A stretch of 43,680 bases of DNA from Flavobacteriales bacterium (GTDB taxonomy: Bacteria; Bacteroidota; Bacteroidia; Flavobacteriales_E; Vicingaceae). Below are positions 13,572 through 22,996 of this stretch, one piece after another. Where the stretch lies: NCBI GenBank assembly GCA_002706365.1, contig PALM01000006.1, positions 1-43,680 on the forward strand, in the 5' to 3' direction. The translations under genes and the position numbers were made by a program. How positions within the stretch are numbered: the stretch's first letter is position 1; every line of letters starts with the position of its first letter. The notes below the pieces were generated by a model that was not told the origin of the DNA, made no database searches, and saw only the letters and a program-made list of their open reading frames with translations.

Positions 13572-16500
13572 CTAATCTAAAAGGATAATCTTCTTACTCA
13601 GTATCCCATCATCATGCAGATATCTCAAATAGTAAATACCCGCTGCTTCTGAACTTAGATCGATCTCGATTTGATTTGCAGATCGTCTCACAAAATTGCT
13701 GCTTACCAATCTACCGTTTGCACTATACAATTGTAGTTGACTCAAGTCGATTCTATCTATTCCTACTCCTTCAATGATAACTAGATCACGAGCCGGATTA
13801 GGATAGATCTTCAAAGAGGCTTCAGATTGATTGTTCTCTGATAGTCCAATAGCTCTCACCGTATCCTGTGTTACGGTGATCGTTAGTGGAACTTGTGGTG
13901 GAGAAAGAATTTGGATCAAACCACTTCGCACGGTTCCGCTATTATTATCCTCAGTCGCTTTGACTTCAATTCGTTGACTAAATCCTCCGCTGTCCGGACT
14001 CACTTCCATCCAACTTGTACTTTCATTGAGCGTCCAGCTCAATAAGTTCGAGCTGATATTAAAGAATACCGTATTTGCAGAATCCGAACCAAGACTAAGC
14101 GCGCTTGGAGCCGCCTGGAAGAGTGGAGTAGAAGAGCGTTGAACGATTACAATGGTGTCATTGCTGAAGCCACTTGCCGTTCCCACTATACTTCCAAATC
14201 TAGGATTGCCAAATGTATTTCTTGTAGCAGCCAAAACTGTAACATCTGCTGAGTTATTTCCCGATGTAGGGTTCACCAACAACCAAGGGGTATTCTCACT
14301 CAAACTCCAACTGGCCTGATTGCCTAGAACAGTAAATGTTCCTGTACTTCCTTGTATTTCATCCACATAAAGTGTGTCTCTAGAGAATAGGAATACAGGA
14401 GAGGTTCCATCGATCTGCTGCACTGTAACAATTACATCCGGCACTCCTACAGCAGAGAATGTGAGGTTGGCCAATCGAATGCTTCCCGTGAGATTATCAC
14501 TATTTGCAGTAACTGTAATGCTGGCATTACCTGTTCCACTGCTAGCAGACAAGTTCAACCAACTCACTGGATTCGTTACCGTCCAGCTTGTGCTTGATGT
14601 TACATCTAGCACATCATTACTACCATTGAGGAAGTTTAGGTTAACTGCCAATGGTGTTACCCTTAGTTGTAAAGGCACTCCCTCTTGTTGGATCACCACG
14701 GTGTCTGTATTCAATGGATCCGAAACATCTGTAAACACCACTTCACTAAATCGATCTGCTGTATTCGTATTTGCAGTAGTGGAAGTAACTGTAATAGATG
14801 CATTGCCTATGCCATTGCTCTGATTTAAACTAAACCAAGCTGCAGCGGGAGATGCATTCCAGGAAATTGTGCTATTTAAACTTATAATTCCCGGAGATCC
14901 TGCTGCTGAAGCTAAGACCACCGTATCTGGCGTTGCATCAAGAGAAATGACAATGGTGTCTTGAATTACAACTACCGTATCAGCTAACATTTGTCCTACA
15001 TCCGCCAAGGCTAGATAAGATATTCGAGCGGCAGGACCATTATTGTCTGAATTAGCTGTTAGAATAAGATTGCCATTACCACTATTCGTATTCAAGCTGC
15101 TGCTAAAGAATGGGGCTCCTTCTACTGCCGTCCACACCCCATTGGATAGGAATGTCACATTTGCAGTGCTACCGATTTCTCCATCTAGATAAACAGTATC
15201 CTGATTTGCTTCTAATATTGGATTGGTTCCGGTTTGATTGATGATCACTGTATCAAACCTGCTTCCCAATATATCTTGCAAAGCCATAAATGTGGTTCTG
15301 GTAGGACCAGTGGTATTGGCTGAAGTGGAGGTCAGTATAATGGTGGTATCGCCAAATACAGGGAAAGAGGTCACATTAGGACTAACCCAGCTCGCAGGAG
15401 AAGTGGAATTCCAACTAAAATTGGAAGTCACTCTGAAACTATCCACGGAATTTGTAGCCTGATTGAGGTTAACAACCTTAGGATTGGCTGATAAAGTAAT
15501 AGGCTGACCATTTTGAGAGATGAAAATGGTATCTCTAATTGCGCCATTTGCTCCTTCTAATACGATAAAGGAATTCCTTGGATTGGCGAAATTATTTGAA
15601 GTTAGAGCTTCTATCAGCAAGCTAGAGTTTCCATTGCCACTTTTTGGATTAACATCATAATTTGCAGGATCGTCTAGAGTAGCAGTCCAGTTCACATTTG
15701 AAGTCAAGACTGAGTTGGCTGAACTACCCATATTTGCTCCTAGAGTCACAAAATCAGGATTGGCCGAAAGAACTAGATTTCCTCCCAATTGAGTAACAAA
15801 GACTGTATCGAATACAGTTCCGGCAAGATCTTGAACGGCTACAAATGAGCTTCTTGTGCCTGGCTGACTATTCATACTAGTTGTAGTAATTCCAACGGTA
15901 TTTGTATCTGAAGTAACAGCAGGGTTTTGAATGCTTAACCAGTTGGCAGGTGAGGAAGTCTGCCAATCCGTATTGGAATTCACTGTGAAGTTTCCGGTGC
16001 TTCCCATCGCTTGAGCAAGGGTTATGTTAGAAGGATCAACACTTAGAAGTATACCAGCCGGAGCTTGCTTTACAAATATGGTGTCATTTGTTACACCTAA
16101 ATTCCCACTAGCTACGATATAGCCCACTCTCTGAGTTCCACCGCTAGATGTAACATTGATCTGGCTACTGCCATTATTACTACCACTGTTTGTCCCTATT
16201 GTGATCCAAGGGAAAGTAGTGTTCAAACTCCAGTTTACGTTGGTCACTAAATTAATGGCCTGACTTCCCGAAGGATTTGCTTGGAAGAAGAGCGTATCCG
16301 GATTTGCGATGAGGTATCTACCGCTAGATAGTTGCTCAACTACTACAGTGTCTCTAATTGTGTTGTTGGTTGTGGCCACATACACTTCTCCATATCTGAT
16401 CGGTCCAATATTTGGCTGAACAGCGATTACCGTGACATTCTGATTTCGATTTCCATTTATTGGATTAGCTAACATCCAGGCACTATTATCGGAAGTTGTC

Positions 16501-19500
16501 CAATTGGTATTTGAACTCACACTGAAGGTATTCTGACTACCAAGTGCTGCATTTATAGTTATGGTATCCGGACTAGCAGATAAGTTGGCATTACTTGATG
16601 AGGTATAGGATGCATCCCATCCCTGATCCGTTACCGAAAGATCTGATGTAAACTCTACAAACATGGAGCCTGTAGTAGCTTGCAATACTGGTGGTGTTGC
16701 AGAGCCCGAGAATGTGCCCAATAAGGTTCCACCACTGCTTGTGCCATCATAAACCCTTACAAAGTCGAAACCTGTCTCTGTTCTGAAGTTATTGAAAGTT
16801 AAGCTTATGGTGATGGCTCCCGGAGGTTGGATCAACCAGCTACAATTCACATTATCCGTATAATTGGCTGTAGGACCGGACCCATCATCAAAAGAGCCAC
16901 TAGCAGCTGTTAGTGTAGTTTGTCCATTACAAGATGGTAGAGGTATCGATTGATAGCTACCTCTCCAACCATTTGCCGTAATACTATTATCTGTATTGAA
17001 AGTGATCAATAGATCTCCACCACTACTTGTGATAGTTGGAGGAATACTTGTTCCTGAGAAGCTTCCCAATATTGGGTCTGCAGTGGATGTTCCATCGTAA
17101 AAAGTTACGGTGTCGCTTCCCGCCTGAGTATTGAATTGCAAAAAGTTGAATCGTATCGCTTGATTGGCAAGTCCGGGTGAGATCTGCCATTGACAAGATG
17201 TATTGTTGAGGTAGTTTTGATTGAATGGAGATCCATCATTAATGAGACCATTTGGAGCTGTCAGCGTTGTATTTACCGAGCAAAAGGAAGCTGAAGAAGA
17301 ATAAGTTGCATCCCAACCTGCTGCAGTAGCTGAACCGTCGGTCGTGAACTCCAAGAACATACTTCCACTGAAGGCGGTAAGTGTGCCACCTGTATTATTG
17401 AAGAAGAAGGTGCCCAGAACAGTTCCGGAATTATTGCTTCCATCATATACCGTCACACGATCATTAAAGCCGGCTGTATTCATCGAATTGAAATTCAATG
17501 TGATTGAGGCCGGACTTCCGGGAGGTTGGATCAGCCAGCTACAGTTCAAACCATTGTCGTAGTTTGCCGAAGGCCCACTTCCATCATCAAAGCTACCGTT
17601 GGCGGCAGTTAAGGTAGTGGTACCAATACAAGAAAGACTAGATGTAATGGTATAGACTGCTTCAAAGCCTTGAGCAGTATTGCTAGCGTCTGTGATGAAT
17701 TCCACGAACATATCACCTCCAGTAGAGCTCACATTCGTTGGAAGGGCAGAACCGCTTAGACTTGCTATTCTCGGAGCTGTATTGTCTACTCCATCATAAA
17801 TGATCAAACTGTCACCTGGATTATCCAAATCGAATTGCAAGAAATTCAAGGTGATGCTTGTGGCTGTTGGTGGCTGGATTAACCAATTACAACTTAGATT
17901 ATTGCCATAATTCGCACTTCCACTTCCATCTCTTAATGTATCACTTGGATTTGTGAGTGTGCTATTACCGAAGCACTGACTATTAGTTGAATTATATGTA
18001 GCCTCCCAGCCAGTTGAGTTGCTGAAAGCATTGGAATTAAAAGTAACAAGCATAGTTCCACCAGAAGAACTCAAAGATGGCGGAAGGTTGGTTCCAGTAA
18101 ATGCGCCAAGTCTAGTAGCGGAAGTTGTGCTTCCATCATAAACTTTCACGGTATCGCCAAAATTTATGCTAAATCGATTGAACTGTAAGTTAATGAGATT
18201 AGCTGATGTTGGCTGGATCAACCAGCTACAATTACTGTTATCTACGTAGTTTCCACTCACAGGTGAACCATCGTCAAAAGTCCCACTTACTCCAGTTAGT
18301 GATGTTTGTCCAGCACAGAATGGAATTGGCTGAGTTTGATAGAAGCCTGAAAAGCCGTTAAATTGATTCGTTCCGTTTGATTTGAATGTGATCAACATCG
18401 ATCCTCCAGAAGAAGTAAATGGGTTTGAAGGTAATGTGCTTCCAGACACTGTAGCCAAAATTGGTGCGTTTGTGGTATTCCCATCGTAAATGGTAATCGT
18501 ATCATTATTCAATTCAGTGTTTAACTGACTAAATGTAAAGCGCACAGCTACATTACTGGCTACAGGTTGGATCAACCACGAGCAGTCTGTATTTGGAAGA
18601 TAATTTTGATTGAAAGGTGATCCGTCTGAAATGGATCCAAAATTGGCGGTAAGGGTTGAACTGCTCAGGCAAAAACTAGTCGATGAGTTGTAAGACACAC
18701 TCCATCCCGGACCAGTATTGAATCCATTAGTAGTGAATTCAAGGTACATTGCACCGCTGAAAGCAGTAAGTGTACCTCCGGTGAAAGTCCCACTTCTAGT
18801 CGCTAAAAGCGTACCTGTATTGTCGGTACCATCATATATCCTCACAAAATCTTGATTGAATCCTCCTACTAGATTAATACTATTGAAATCAAGGTTAATA
18901 ATTGCTGGATTTCCAGGAGGTTGGATCAACCAACCGCAGCTGAGATTATTATCATAGTTGAATGTGCCTGATCCATCTGTAAAGGATCCACTAGGTGCTG
19001 TAAGTGTATCTGTACCAGTACAACTTGGTCTTCTGTTTGAGGTATAGGTCAGATCCCAACCTGCATTATTTACCGTTCCATTGGTAACGAATTCAACAAA
19101 TGCGTCTATCGAAGTACCCGATACCACAGTTTGAGGTGGGATGCTGTTTCCTGAATAACTTGCTACAAGCGTACCTGTGTTATCAATTCCATTGTAAATA
19201 TTCACTACATCATTGGCGCTTTCCGTATCAAAAGCTGTAAAGTCGATCTTGATCGTATCTGCACGTGCTGGTTGAATAGACCATCCACAATTCAAATTGT
19301 CTTGGTAATTCAATGCATTACTTCCATCTGAGAAACTGCCACTATTCGCAGTAAAGAGCTGTGTGGGCAAACATTGTGTACTACTCGAATTATATCTTGC
19401 TTCAAATCCGGTAAAATTGATACTGAGGTCTGAAGTAAATCTCACCAACATAGTTCCGCTATTTGCGACTATGGTACTTGGAATTGAGCTTCCTGATAGT

Positions 19501-22043
19501 CGGGCTATTCTTGGTGCGGCTGTGGTTGAGCCGTCATATACTTCCACAAAATCGAAATTCCTTTCTGTGTCAAAACGATTGAAATCCAGCGTGATCAAAC
19601 TTGCTCCTGCAGGTTCAATTAGCCACTCGCAGCTACTAAAGCTTCCGTATAGAGATGTAGGTAAGGTTCCATCTGTAAATGTTCCACTTTGATTGCGAAG
19701 CGTATCGGCGCCGCTACATCCGCTTCTTCCCAACCAGCTTATTTGCCATCCTTCTGCATTGATAGTGGCATTGGTTTTAAACTCCACAAATGCATAGCGA
19801 CTGTTAAGTGTAAGGGTGGTAGCCTGACTGTTATCTGTGATGATTGTGGCTACTGGAGCTGTATTGTTCTGGCCTGCATAGATGATGATTGAATCATTTG
19901 TCGACTCTATATCCAAAGAATCAAACTTCAATTGAATGGTTGAAAGTGTACCATCGATTTGCCAGCTGCAGTTTAGATTATCGTTGTAATTCACTCCCGG
20001 ACCACTTCCGTCATCAAAAGTTCCACTTACTCCAGCAAGATTAGTCGTTCCACTACATCCGGTAGAAGGAGCGCTGGAAGTATAGCTCACTTCCCAACCT
20101 AGGGCAGTTGTTGATCCGTCGGTAATGAATTCTAAGAATAAGCTATTTCCAGTTGAGACTGCTGCTGGTGGAGCTGTGCTGCCGGTATATTTACCAATTA
20201 GACTTGCAGAGCTATTCGCTCCATCATAAATATATAATGTATCGCCACCACTGTCTAGGTCGAATCTATTGAAACTTAGATTAATTGGGCCGCTCGTTGG
20301 TTGGATTAACCAGCTGCAATTGAGATTATTGGCATAGGGTGTGCCTGTTCCGCTTCCATCATCAAAAGTGCTTGATGCAGCAGTTTGGTTTGAGTTTCCA
20401 CTACAAGTAACCACAGGAGCAGGACCAAAATCGAAACTCACTGTAGATCCTACTTCAGTGATATTTCGAAGTTGAAGACCTGTATTGGCATTGGTGTATG
20501 TTTTTGCATTCGGACTAGAAGAGTCGTCGAATGTAGAGTTGTTTGAGCTACCCGGGAATAGGTCTCCATTATCGCCGCGATTCACTTCATTGTCTAGATC
20601 ATTGTTTCCATCGGCTTCTTCAAGATCCACACCTTTCAAATTCTCATCGGCATTTACACTATTTCCAGGTGCATTGGTTTTATTGGTGTTGATATGCCAA
20701 ACTGCCAAGCCTTCACCCGGTAGTTCCACATCTAAGCCTTGCTTTTGTCTATTTTCTAACAGGAAATACTCATTTGCTAGAGCCGTATTGACCCTGTAGA
20801 TCTCATTTTGATTGCTCACTGATGGCTGCATCGTATAAGAACTACTATTGCCAATTGTAAGATTTGTTGGAGTTGCCCAACTGTTCTCTATTCGGCACCA
20901 AGCACTAAAGTTAGCAGGCCTGTGTTCTCCACCTAACCAGCCCCCGCCGGCCATTAAGCACCAGTTTCCTATACCCTCAGAATCTCCATTGCTATTGTCT
21001 GTGTCGTAGAGGTCGGGCAGTCCAATGTTATGTCCGAATTCATGACAGAACACACCAATCCCCACAAGATTTTGAGCAGCTCCGGCAGTTCTGATCTCTG
21101 GATTGATCATATAGTCGTTGATCAATTTTCCATCATAAGTCACTGCACCTAAACTCCCACCTGCTAGTACCCAGCGATGCGACCAAATATATTGTGTTCT
21201 TGAGCCTTGTTCAGCTCCTGGTCCGGCATGAACGGCTAAAATGCCATCAACTCTATTGTCGTTGTTGTTGTCGTAATTCGCAAAGTTTACACCTGCAGTT
21301 TCTGCTGCATCTACAGCTTCTCTCACTAAATCTGCCGCCCTGGAAGTTCCGCTATCCCTGCTGTAGTAGAGGTAGTTGTTTGCAGCTCTAAACCACCCTC
21401 TAACGTCAACATCAATTGTGATTGCACTATCTGAAGAAGTTTCATAGTAGTACTTAAAACTCCCATCTCCACTTCTATAGTTTGAGGCATACAATAAACT
21501 ATCGAAATTGCTTTTAGCGAATGTGCTTTGAAGGTTAGGATAGTCGATAAGCAAAGCCAAGACCCGAATATTTCCAGTTGTAGGGAAGGTCTTGCTTAAA
21601 ACGCGATTGCGAACCTGATTGAGAATCGACTGATTGAGTGGGCTAAGATTGGGTTTAGATGATTTTGGCAGGCTACTTACAAAAGTGTTTTCAGATGGCG
21701 TTCTATCGATTGGATCATGTGCTAATACTCCGCTTGGTACCAAATTCCCATTTACTTTATTTGCGTATTCATAAATGCCGTTGTTCAGTACAATAGTGTA
21801 TCCGTCTATGGTTTCAGTCCAATTGTTCACCATATTCCCTTTGCCAATTATGGTGATGGTAGTATTGTTAGGCTGATTGATTATGGTTGGATGCGGAGAT
21901 GCGGGACAGTTTGAAAATGGTGGAACATCTTCACTGAAGGGTACCGTTTGCTCAGTTGGGGTTTCTTCTAACTGAGTATCATTTTGTTGATCAACAGAGA
22001 AAAGGGATAAAGTGGATAGTAGTAGACTGTAAAATAGATTCAT
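13572..22043 (-). CDS. Giant secreted M6 metalloprotease with CUB and BACON repeats and T9SS tail
   Basis: A 2823-residue exported multidomain protein. After a signal peptide (about 1-18) and propeptide region comes an M6 (immune-inhibitor-A-like) zinc protease domain with HEFGHNIGLPD at about residue 332, giving the HExxHxxGxxD zinc site. From about 545 to 1812 I count 11 CUB-type domains, each opening with a Cys, then a [TS]FxDGS..NY..N..C.W signature. From about 1815 to 2730 are about 10 BACON-like domains, each with '[ST]..NW' and ending near 'DTV.V.Q'. The last 80 residues (SLKIYPNPARDLVIIEG ... GIYYLRYL) are a type A T9SS sorting domain. It should be carried across the outer membrane and act at the surface or outside, degrading proteins while the repeats bind glycans or proteins. 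Monocistronic, with a terminator downstream. Confidence 0.92.
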   Translation of the reverse strand: MNLFYSLLLSTLSLFSVDQQNDTQLEETPTEQTVPFSEDVPPFSNCPASPHPTIINQPNNTTITIIGKGNMVNNWTETIDGYTIVLNNGIYEYANKVNGNLVPSGVLAHDPIDRTPSENTFVSSLPKSSKPNLSPLNQSILNQVRNRVLSKTFPTTGNIRVLALLIDYPNLQSTFAKSNFDSLLYASNYRSGDGSFKYYYETSSDSAITIDVDVRGWFRAANNYLYYSRDSGTSRAADLVREAVDAAETAGVNFANYDNNNDNRVDGILAVHAGPGAEQGSRTQYIWSHRWVLAGGSLGAVTYDGKLINDYMINPEIRTAGAAQNLVGIGVFCHEFGHNIGLPDLYDTDNSNGDSEGIGNWCLMAGGGWLGGEHRPANFSAWCRIENSWATPTNLTIGNSSSYTMQPSVSNQNEIYRVNTALANEYFLLENRQKQGLDVELPGEGLAVWHINTNKTNAPGNSVNADENLKGVDLEEADGNNDLDNEVNRGDNGDLFPGSSNNSTFDDSSSPNAKTYTNANTGLQLRNITEVGSTVSFDFGPAPVVTCSGNSNQTAASSTFDDGSGTGTPYANNLNCSWLIQPTSGPINLSFNRFDLDSGGDTLYIYDGANSSASLIGKYTGSTAPPAAVSTGNSLFLEFITDGSTTALGWEVSYTSSAPSTGCSGTTNLAGVSGTFDDGSGPGVNYNDNLNCSWQIDGTLSTIQLKFDSLDIESTNDSIIIYAGQNNTAPVATIITDNSQATTLTLNSRYAFVEFKTNATINAEGWQISWLGRSGCSGADTLRNQSGTFTDGTLPTSLYGSFSSCEWLIEPAGASLITLDFNRFDTERNFDFVEVYDGSTTAAPRIARLSGSSIPSTIVANSGTMLVRFTSDLSINFTGFEARYNSSSTQCLPTQLFTANSGSFSDGSNALNYQDNLNCGWSIQPARADTIKIDFTAFDTESANDVVNIYNGIDNTGTLVASYSGNSIPPQTVVSGTSIDAFVEFVTNGTVNNAGWDLTYTSNRRPSCTGTDTLTAPSGSFTDGSGTFNYDNNLSCGWLIQPPGNPAIINLDFNSINLVGGFNQDFVRIYDGTDNTGTLLATRSGTFTGGTLTAFSGAMYLEFTTNGFNTGPGWSVSYNSSTSFCLSSSTLTANFGSISDGSPFNQNYLPNTDCSWLIQPVASNVAVRFTFSQLNTELNNDTITIYDGNTTNAPILATVSGSTLPSNPFTSSGGSMLITFKSNGTNQFNGFSGFYQTQPIPFCAGQTSLTGVSGTFDDGSPVSGNYVDNSNCSWLIQPTSANLINLQFNRFSINFGDTVKVYDGSTTSATRLGAFTGTNLPPSLSSSGGTMLVTFNSNAFSNSTGWEATYNSTNSQCFGNSTLTNPSDTLRDGSGSANYGNNLSCNWLIQPPTATSITLNFLQFDLDNPGDSLIIYDGVDNTAPRIASLSGSALPTNVSSTGGDMFVEFITDASNTAQGFEAVYTITSSLSCIGTTTLTAANGSFDDGSGPSANYDNGLNCSWLIQPPGSPASITLNFNSMNTAGFNDRVTVYDGSNNSGTVLGTFFFNNTGGTLTAFSGSMFLEFTTDGSATAAGWDATYSSSASFCSVNTTLTAPNGLINDGSPFNQNYLNNTSCQWQISPGLANQAIRFNFLQFNTQAGSDTVTFYDGTSTADPILGSFSGTSIPPTITSSGGDLLITFNTDNSITANGWRGSYQSIPLPSCNGQTTLTAASGSFDDGSGPTANYTDNVNCSWLIQPPGAITISLTFNNFRTETGFDFVRVYDGTSSGGTLLGTFSGSATPPVLQATTGSMFVEFTSDLSVTDQGWDASYTSSSNANLSASPDTITINAALGSQNTFSVSSNTNWTTSDNSAWMLANPINGNRNQNVTVIAVQPNIGPIRYGEVYVATTNNTIRDTVVVEQLSSGRYLIANPDTLFFQANPSGSQAINLVTNVNWSLNTTFPWITIGTNSGSNNGSSQINVTSSGGTQRVGYIVASGNLGVTNDTIFVKQAPAGILLSVDPSNITLAQAMGSTGNFTVNSNTDWQTSSPANWLSIQNPAVTSDTNTVGITTTSMNSQPGTRSSFVAVQDLAGTVFDTVFVTQLGGNLVLSANPDFVTLGANMGSSANSVLTSNVNWTATLDDPANYDVNPKSGNGNSSLLIEALTSNNFANPRNSFIVLEGANGAIRDTIFISQNGQPITLSANPKVVNLNQATNSVDSFRVTSNFSWNSTSPASWVSPNVTSFPVFGDTTIILTSTSANTTGPTRTTFMALQDILGSRFDTVIINQTGTNPILEANQDTVYLDGEIGSTANVTFLSNGVWTAVEGAPFFSSSLNTNSGNGNLILTANSDNNGPAARISYLALADVGQMLADTVVVIQDTIVISLDATPDTVVLASAAGSPGIISLNSTISWNASPAAAWFSLNQSNGIGNASITVTSTTANTNTADRFSEVVFTDVSDPLNTDTVVIQQEGVPLQLRVTPLAVNLNFLNGSNDVLDVTSSTSWTVTNPVSWLNLSASSGTGNASITVTANSDNLTGSIRLANLTFSAVGVPDVIVTVQQIDGTSPVFLFSRDTLYVDEIQGSTGTFTVLGNQASWSLSENTPWLLVNPTSGNNSADVTVLAATRNTFGNPRFGSIVGTASGFSNDTIVIVQRSSTPLFQAAPSALSLGSDSANTVFFNISSNLLSWTLNESTSWMEVSPDSGGFSQRIEVKATEDNNSGTVRSGLIQILSPPQVPLTITVTQDTVRAIGLSENNQSEASLKIYPNPARDLVIIEGVGIDRIDLSQLQLYSANGRLVSSNFVRRSANQIEIDLSSEAAGIYYLRYLHDDGILSKKIILLD

Positions 22044-22075
22044 CGCAAATACTTTGGCATCTGAGTTTTAGACGT

Positions 22076-22083
22076 TAAATATA
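22076..22083 (-). promoter_or_regulatory. Candidate -7 element for the giant protease gene
   Basis: The minus strand reads TATATTTA, close to TAnnTTTG, 32 bases before the ATG at 22043. No clear -33 element was identified. Confidence 0.35.
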
Positions 22084-22111
22084 AGCAATGGTTGCAGTAT
22101 TTAGCGGATTA

Positions 22112-22972
22112 TCAGTCGGTCTCCGCTTCCTTCTTTCTCAAGGTATTTTTGATCTCTCGCAATTCTCTTTGCAAACCACTTATACTTGAGTTGAGTTGAT
22201 CTCTGTTCAAATTTGGTTCTGGCATCTCATTGCTGATGTAATTCACGAACTTCCAGATCTCGTTCACTTCATTCACATTGATCTCGTATGGCTCGTAAAT
22301 AGGGTTGGTTGAGCAGAGCAGAAGGGTTTGGTTCTTGTCGAATTGCTTGTAGATCATTTTGAATACAATGCCCTCATTCTCAGTAACCACAATATATGGG
22401 TATCCGTCTTTGATGGTATTCCAATTTTGAACAAACTCGCCAGTAACCCAAGACTTATCTGATACAGGTGGCATAGAGTCGCCATTGATCTGAAATGTGC
22501 GGAACTTTTTGCTTCTATCCAGAAATGGCAGTTGGAAGGTGGGAAGCACCTTAATGAAATCGGGATCGCCATATCCGGCAGAATATCCAGCCTTAGCCTT
22601 AATAGGCACTAATTCAATGTTCTCTTCATTCTCGCCATCTACTGTAGTGGCGAGTACCCTGAGTTTAGCACCGGTAATATCTACATCAATACCTTGCTCT
22701 AGCTGCTTGAGGTATACTTCAGATACCGACTGTAAATTCAGTTTAAGCAACTTATCCAATGAGATCTTGAAGAACTCCGAAAAACGCATTAAAGTATCAA
22801 AGTTGGGTTCTGAATTACCCAATTCATAACCGCTAAGTGAGCTTCTTTTGATTCCCAATTCGGTGGCCATGTCTTCTTGAGAAATCTTTTTGCGTTTTCT
22901 GAGGAATTGGATGTTGCTGCCGAAGTGAATCATGATATTAAAATTGTCAGTGTATGACAAAAATAATGTCAA
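22112..22972 (-). CDS. LexA-like regulator: XRE helix-turn-helix plus S24 peptidase domain
   Basis: A 286-residue transcription factor (about 273 if the more likely second ATG at 22933 is used, since the first residues before MIHFGSNIQFLRK look non-native and overlap the operator). The N-terminal HTH_3 domain is RKRKKISQEDMATELGIKRSSLSGYELG. The C-terminal S24/LexA-type domain has an Ala-Gly site (AGYSAGYGDPD, about 127-132 by the long start), Ser165 in INGDSMPP and Lys204 in GIVFKMIYK. The Ser-Lys pair is intact, so self-cleavage is possible. A coiled-coil tail follows. Bacteroidota often use such proteins instead of LexA. The inverted repeats just upstream (22944-22976), shared with the dinB promoter, suggest it represses itself and dinB. 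Confidence 0.85.
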   Translation of the reverse strand: MTLFLSYTDNFNIMIHFGSNIQFLRKRKKISQEDMATELGIKRSSLSGYELGNSEPNFDTLMRFSEFFKISLDKLLKLNLQSVSEVYLKQLEQGIDVDITGAKLRVLATTVDGENEENIELVPIKAKAGYSAGYGDPDFIKVLPTFQLPFLDRSKKFRTFQINGDSMPPVSDKSWVTGEFVQNWNTIKDGYPYIVVTENEGIVFKMIYKQFDKNQTLLLCSTNPIYEPYEINVNEVNEIWKFVNYISNEMPEPNLNRDQLNSSISGLQRELREIKNTLRKKEAETD

Positions 22973-22976
22973 TTAA
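22944..22976 (-). promoter_or_regulatory. Operator-like inverted repeats upstream of the XRE/S24 regulator
   Basis: The plus strand reads TTGTCA-GTGTA-TGACAA (22944-22960), a perfect 6-bp inverted repeat. Its second arm is also the first half of TGACA-AAAATAA-TGTCA. The block lies directly upstream of the preferred start at 22933. A nearly identical three-half-site arrangement precedes dinB (29702-29728), so it is a strong candidate for the regulator's own binding site. Confidence 0.6.
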
Positions 22977-22996
22977 TCAGAATTCCAATTTTCGAA

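Noticed and set aside
14374-14823. Plus-strand open frames within the giant protease gene (also 19363-19692, 20485-20799)
   Set aside because: Antisense to CUB/BACON repeats with clear domain patterns on the minus strand; they arise from the repeat composition.
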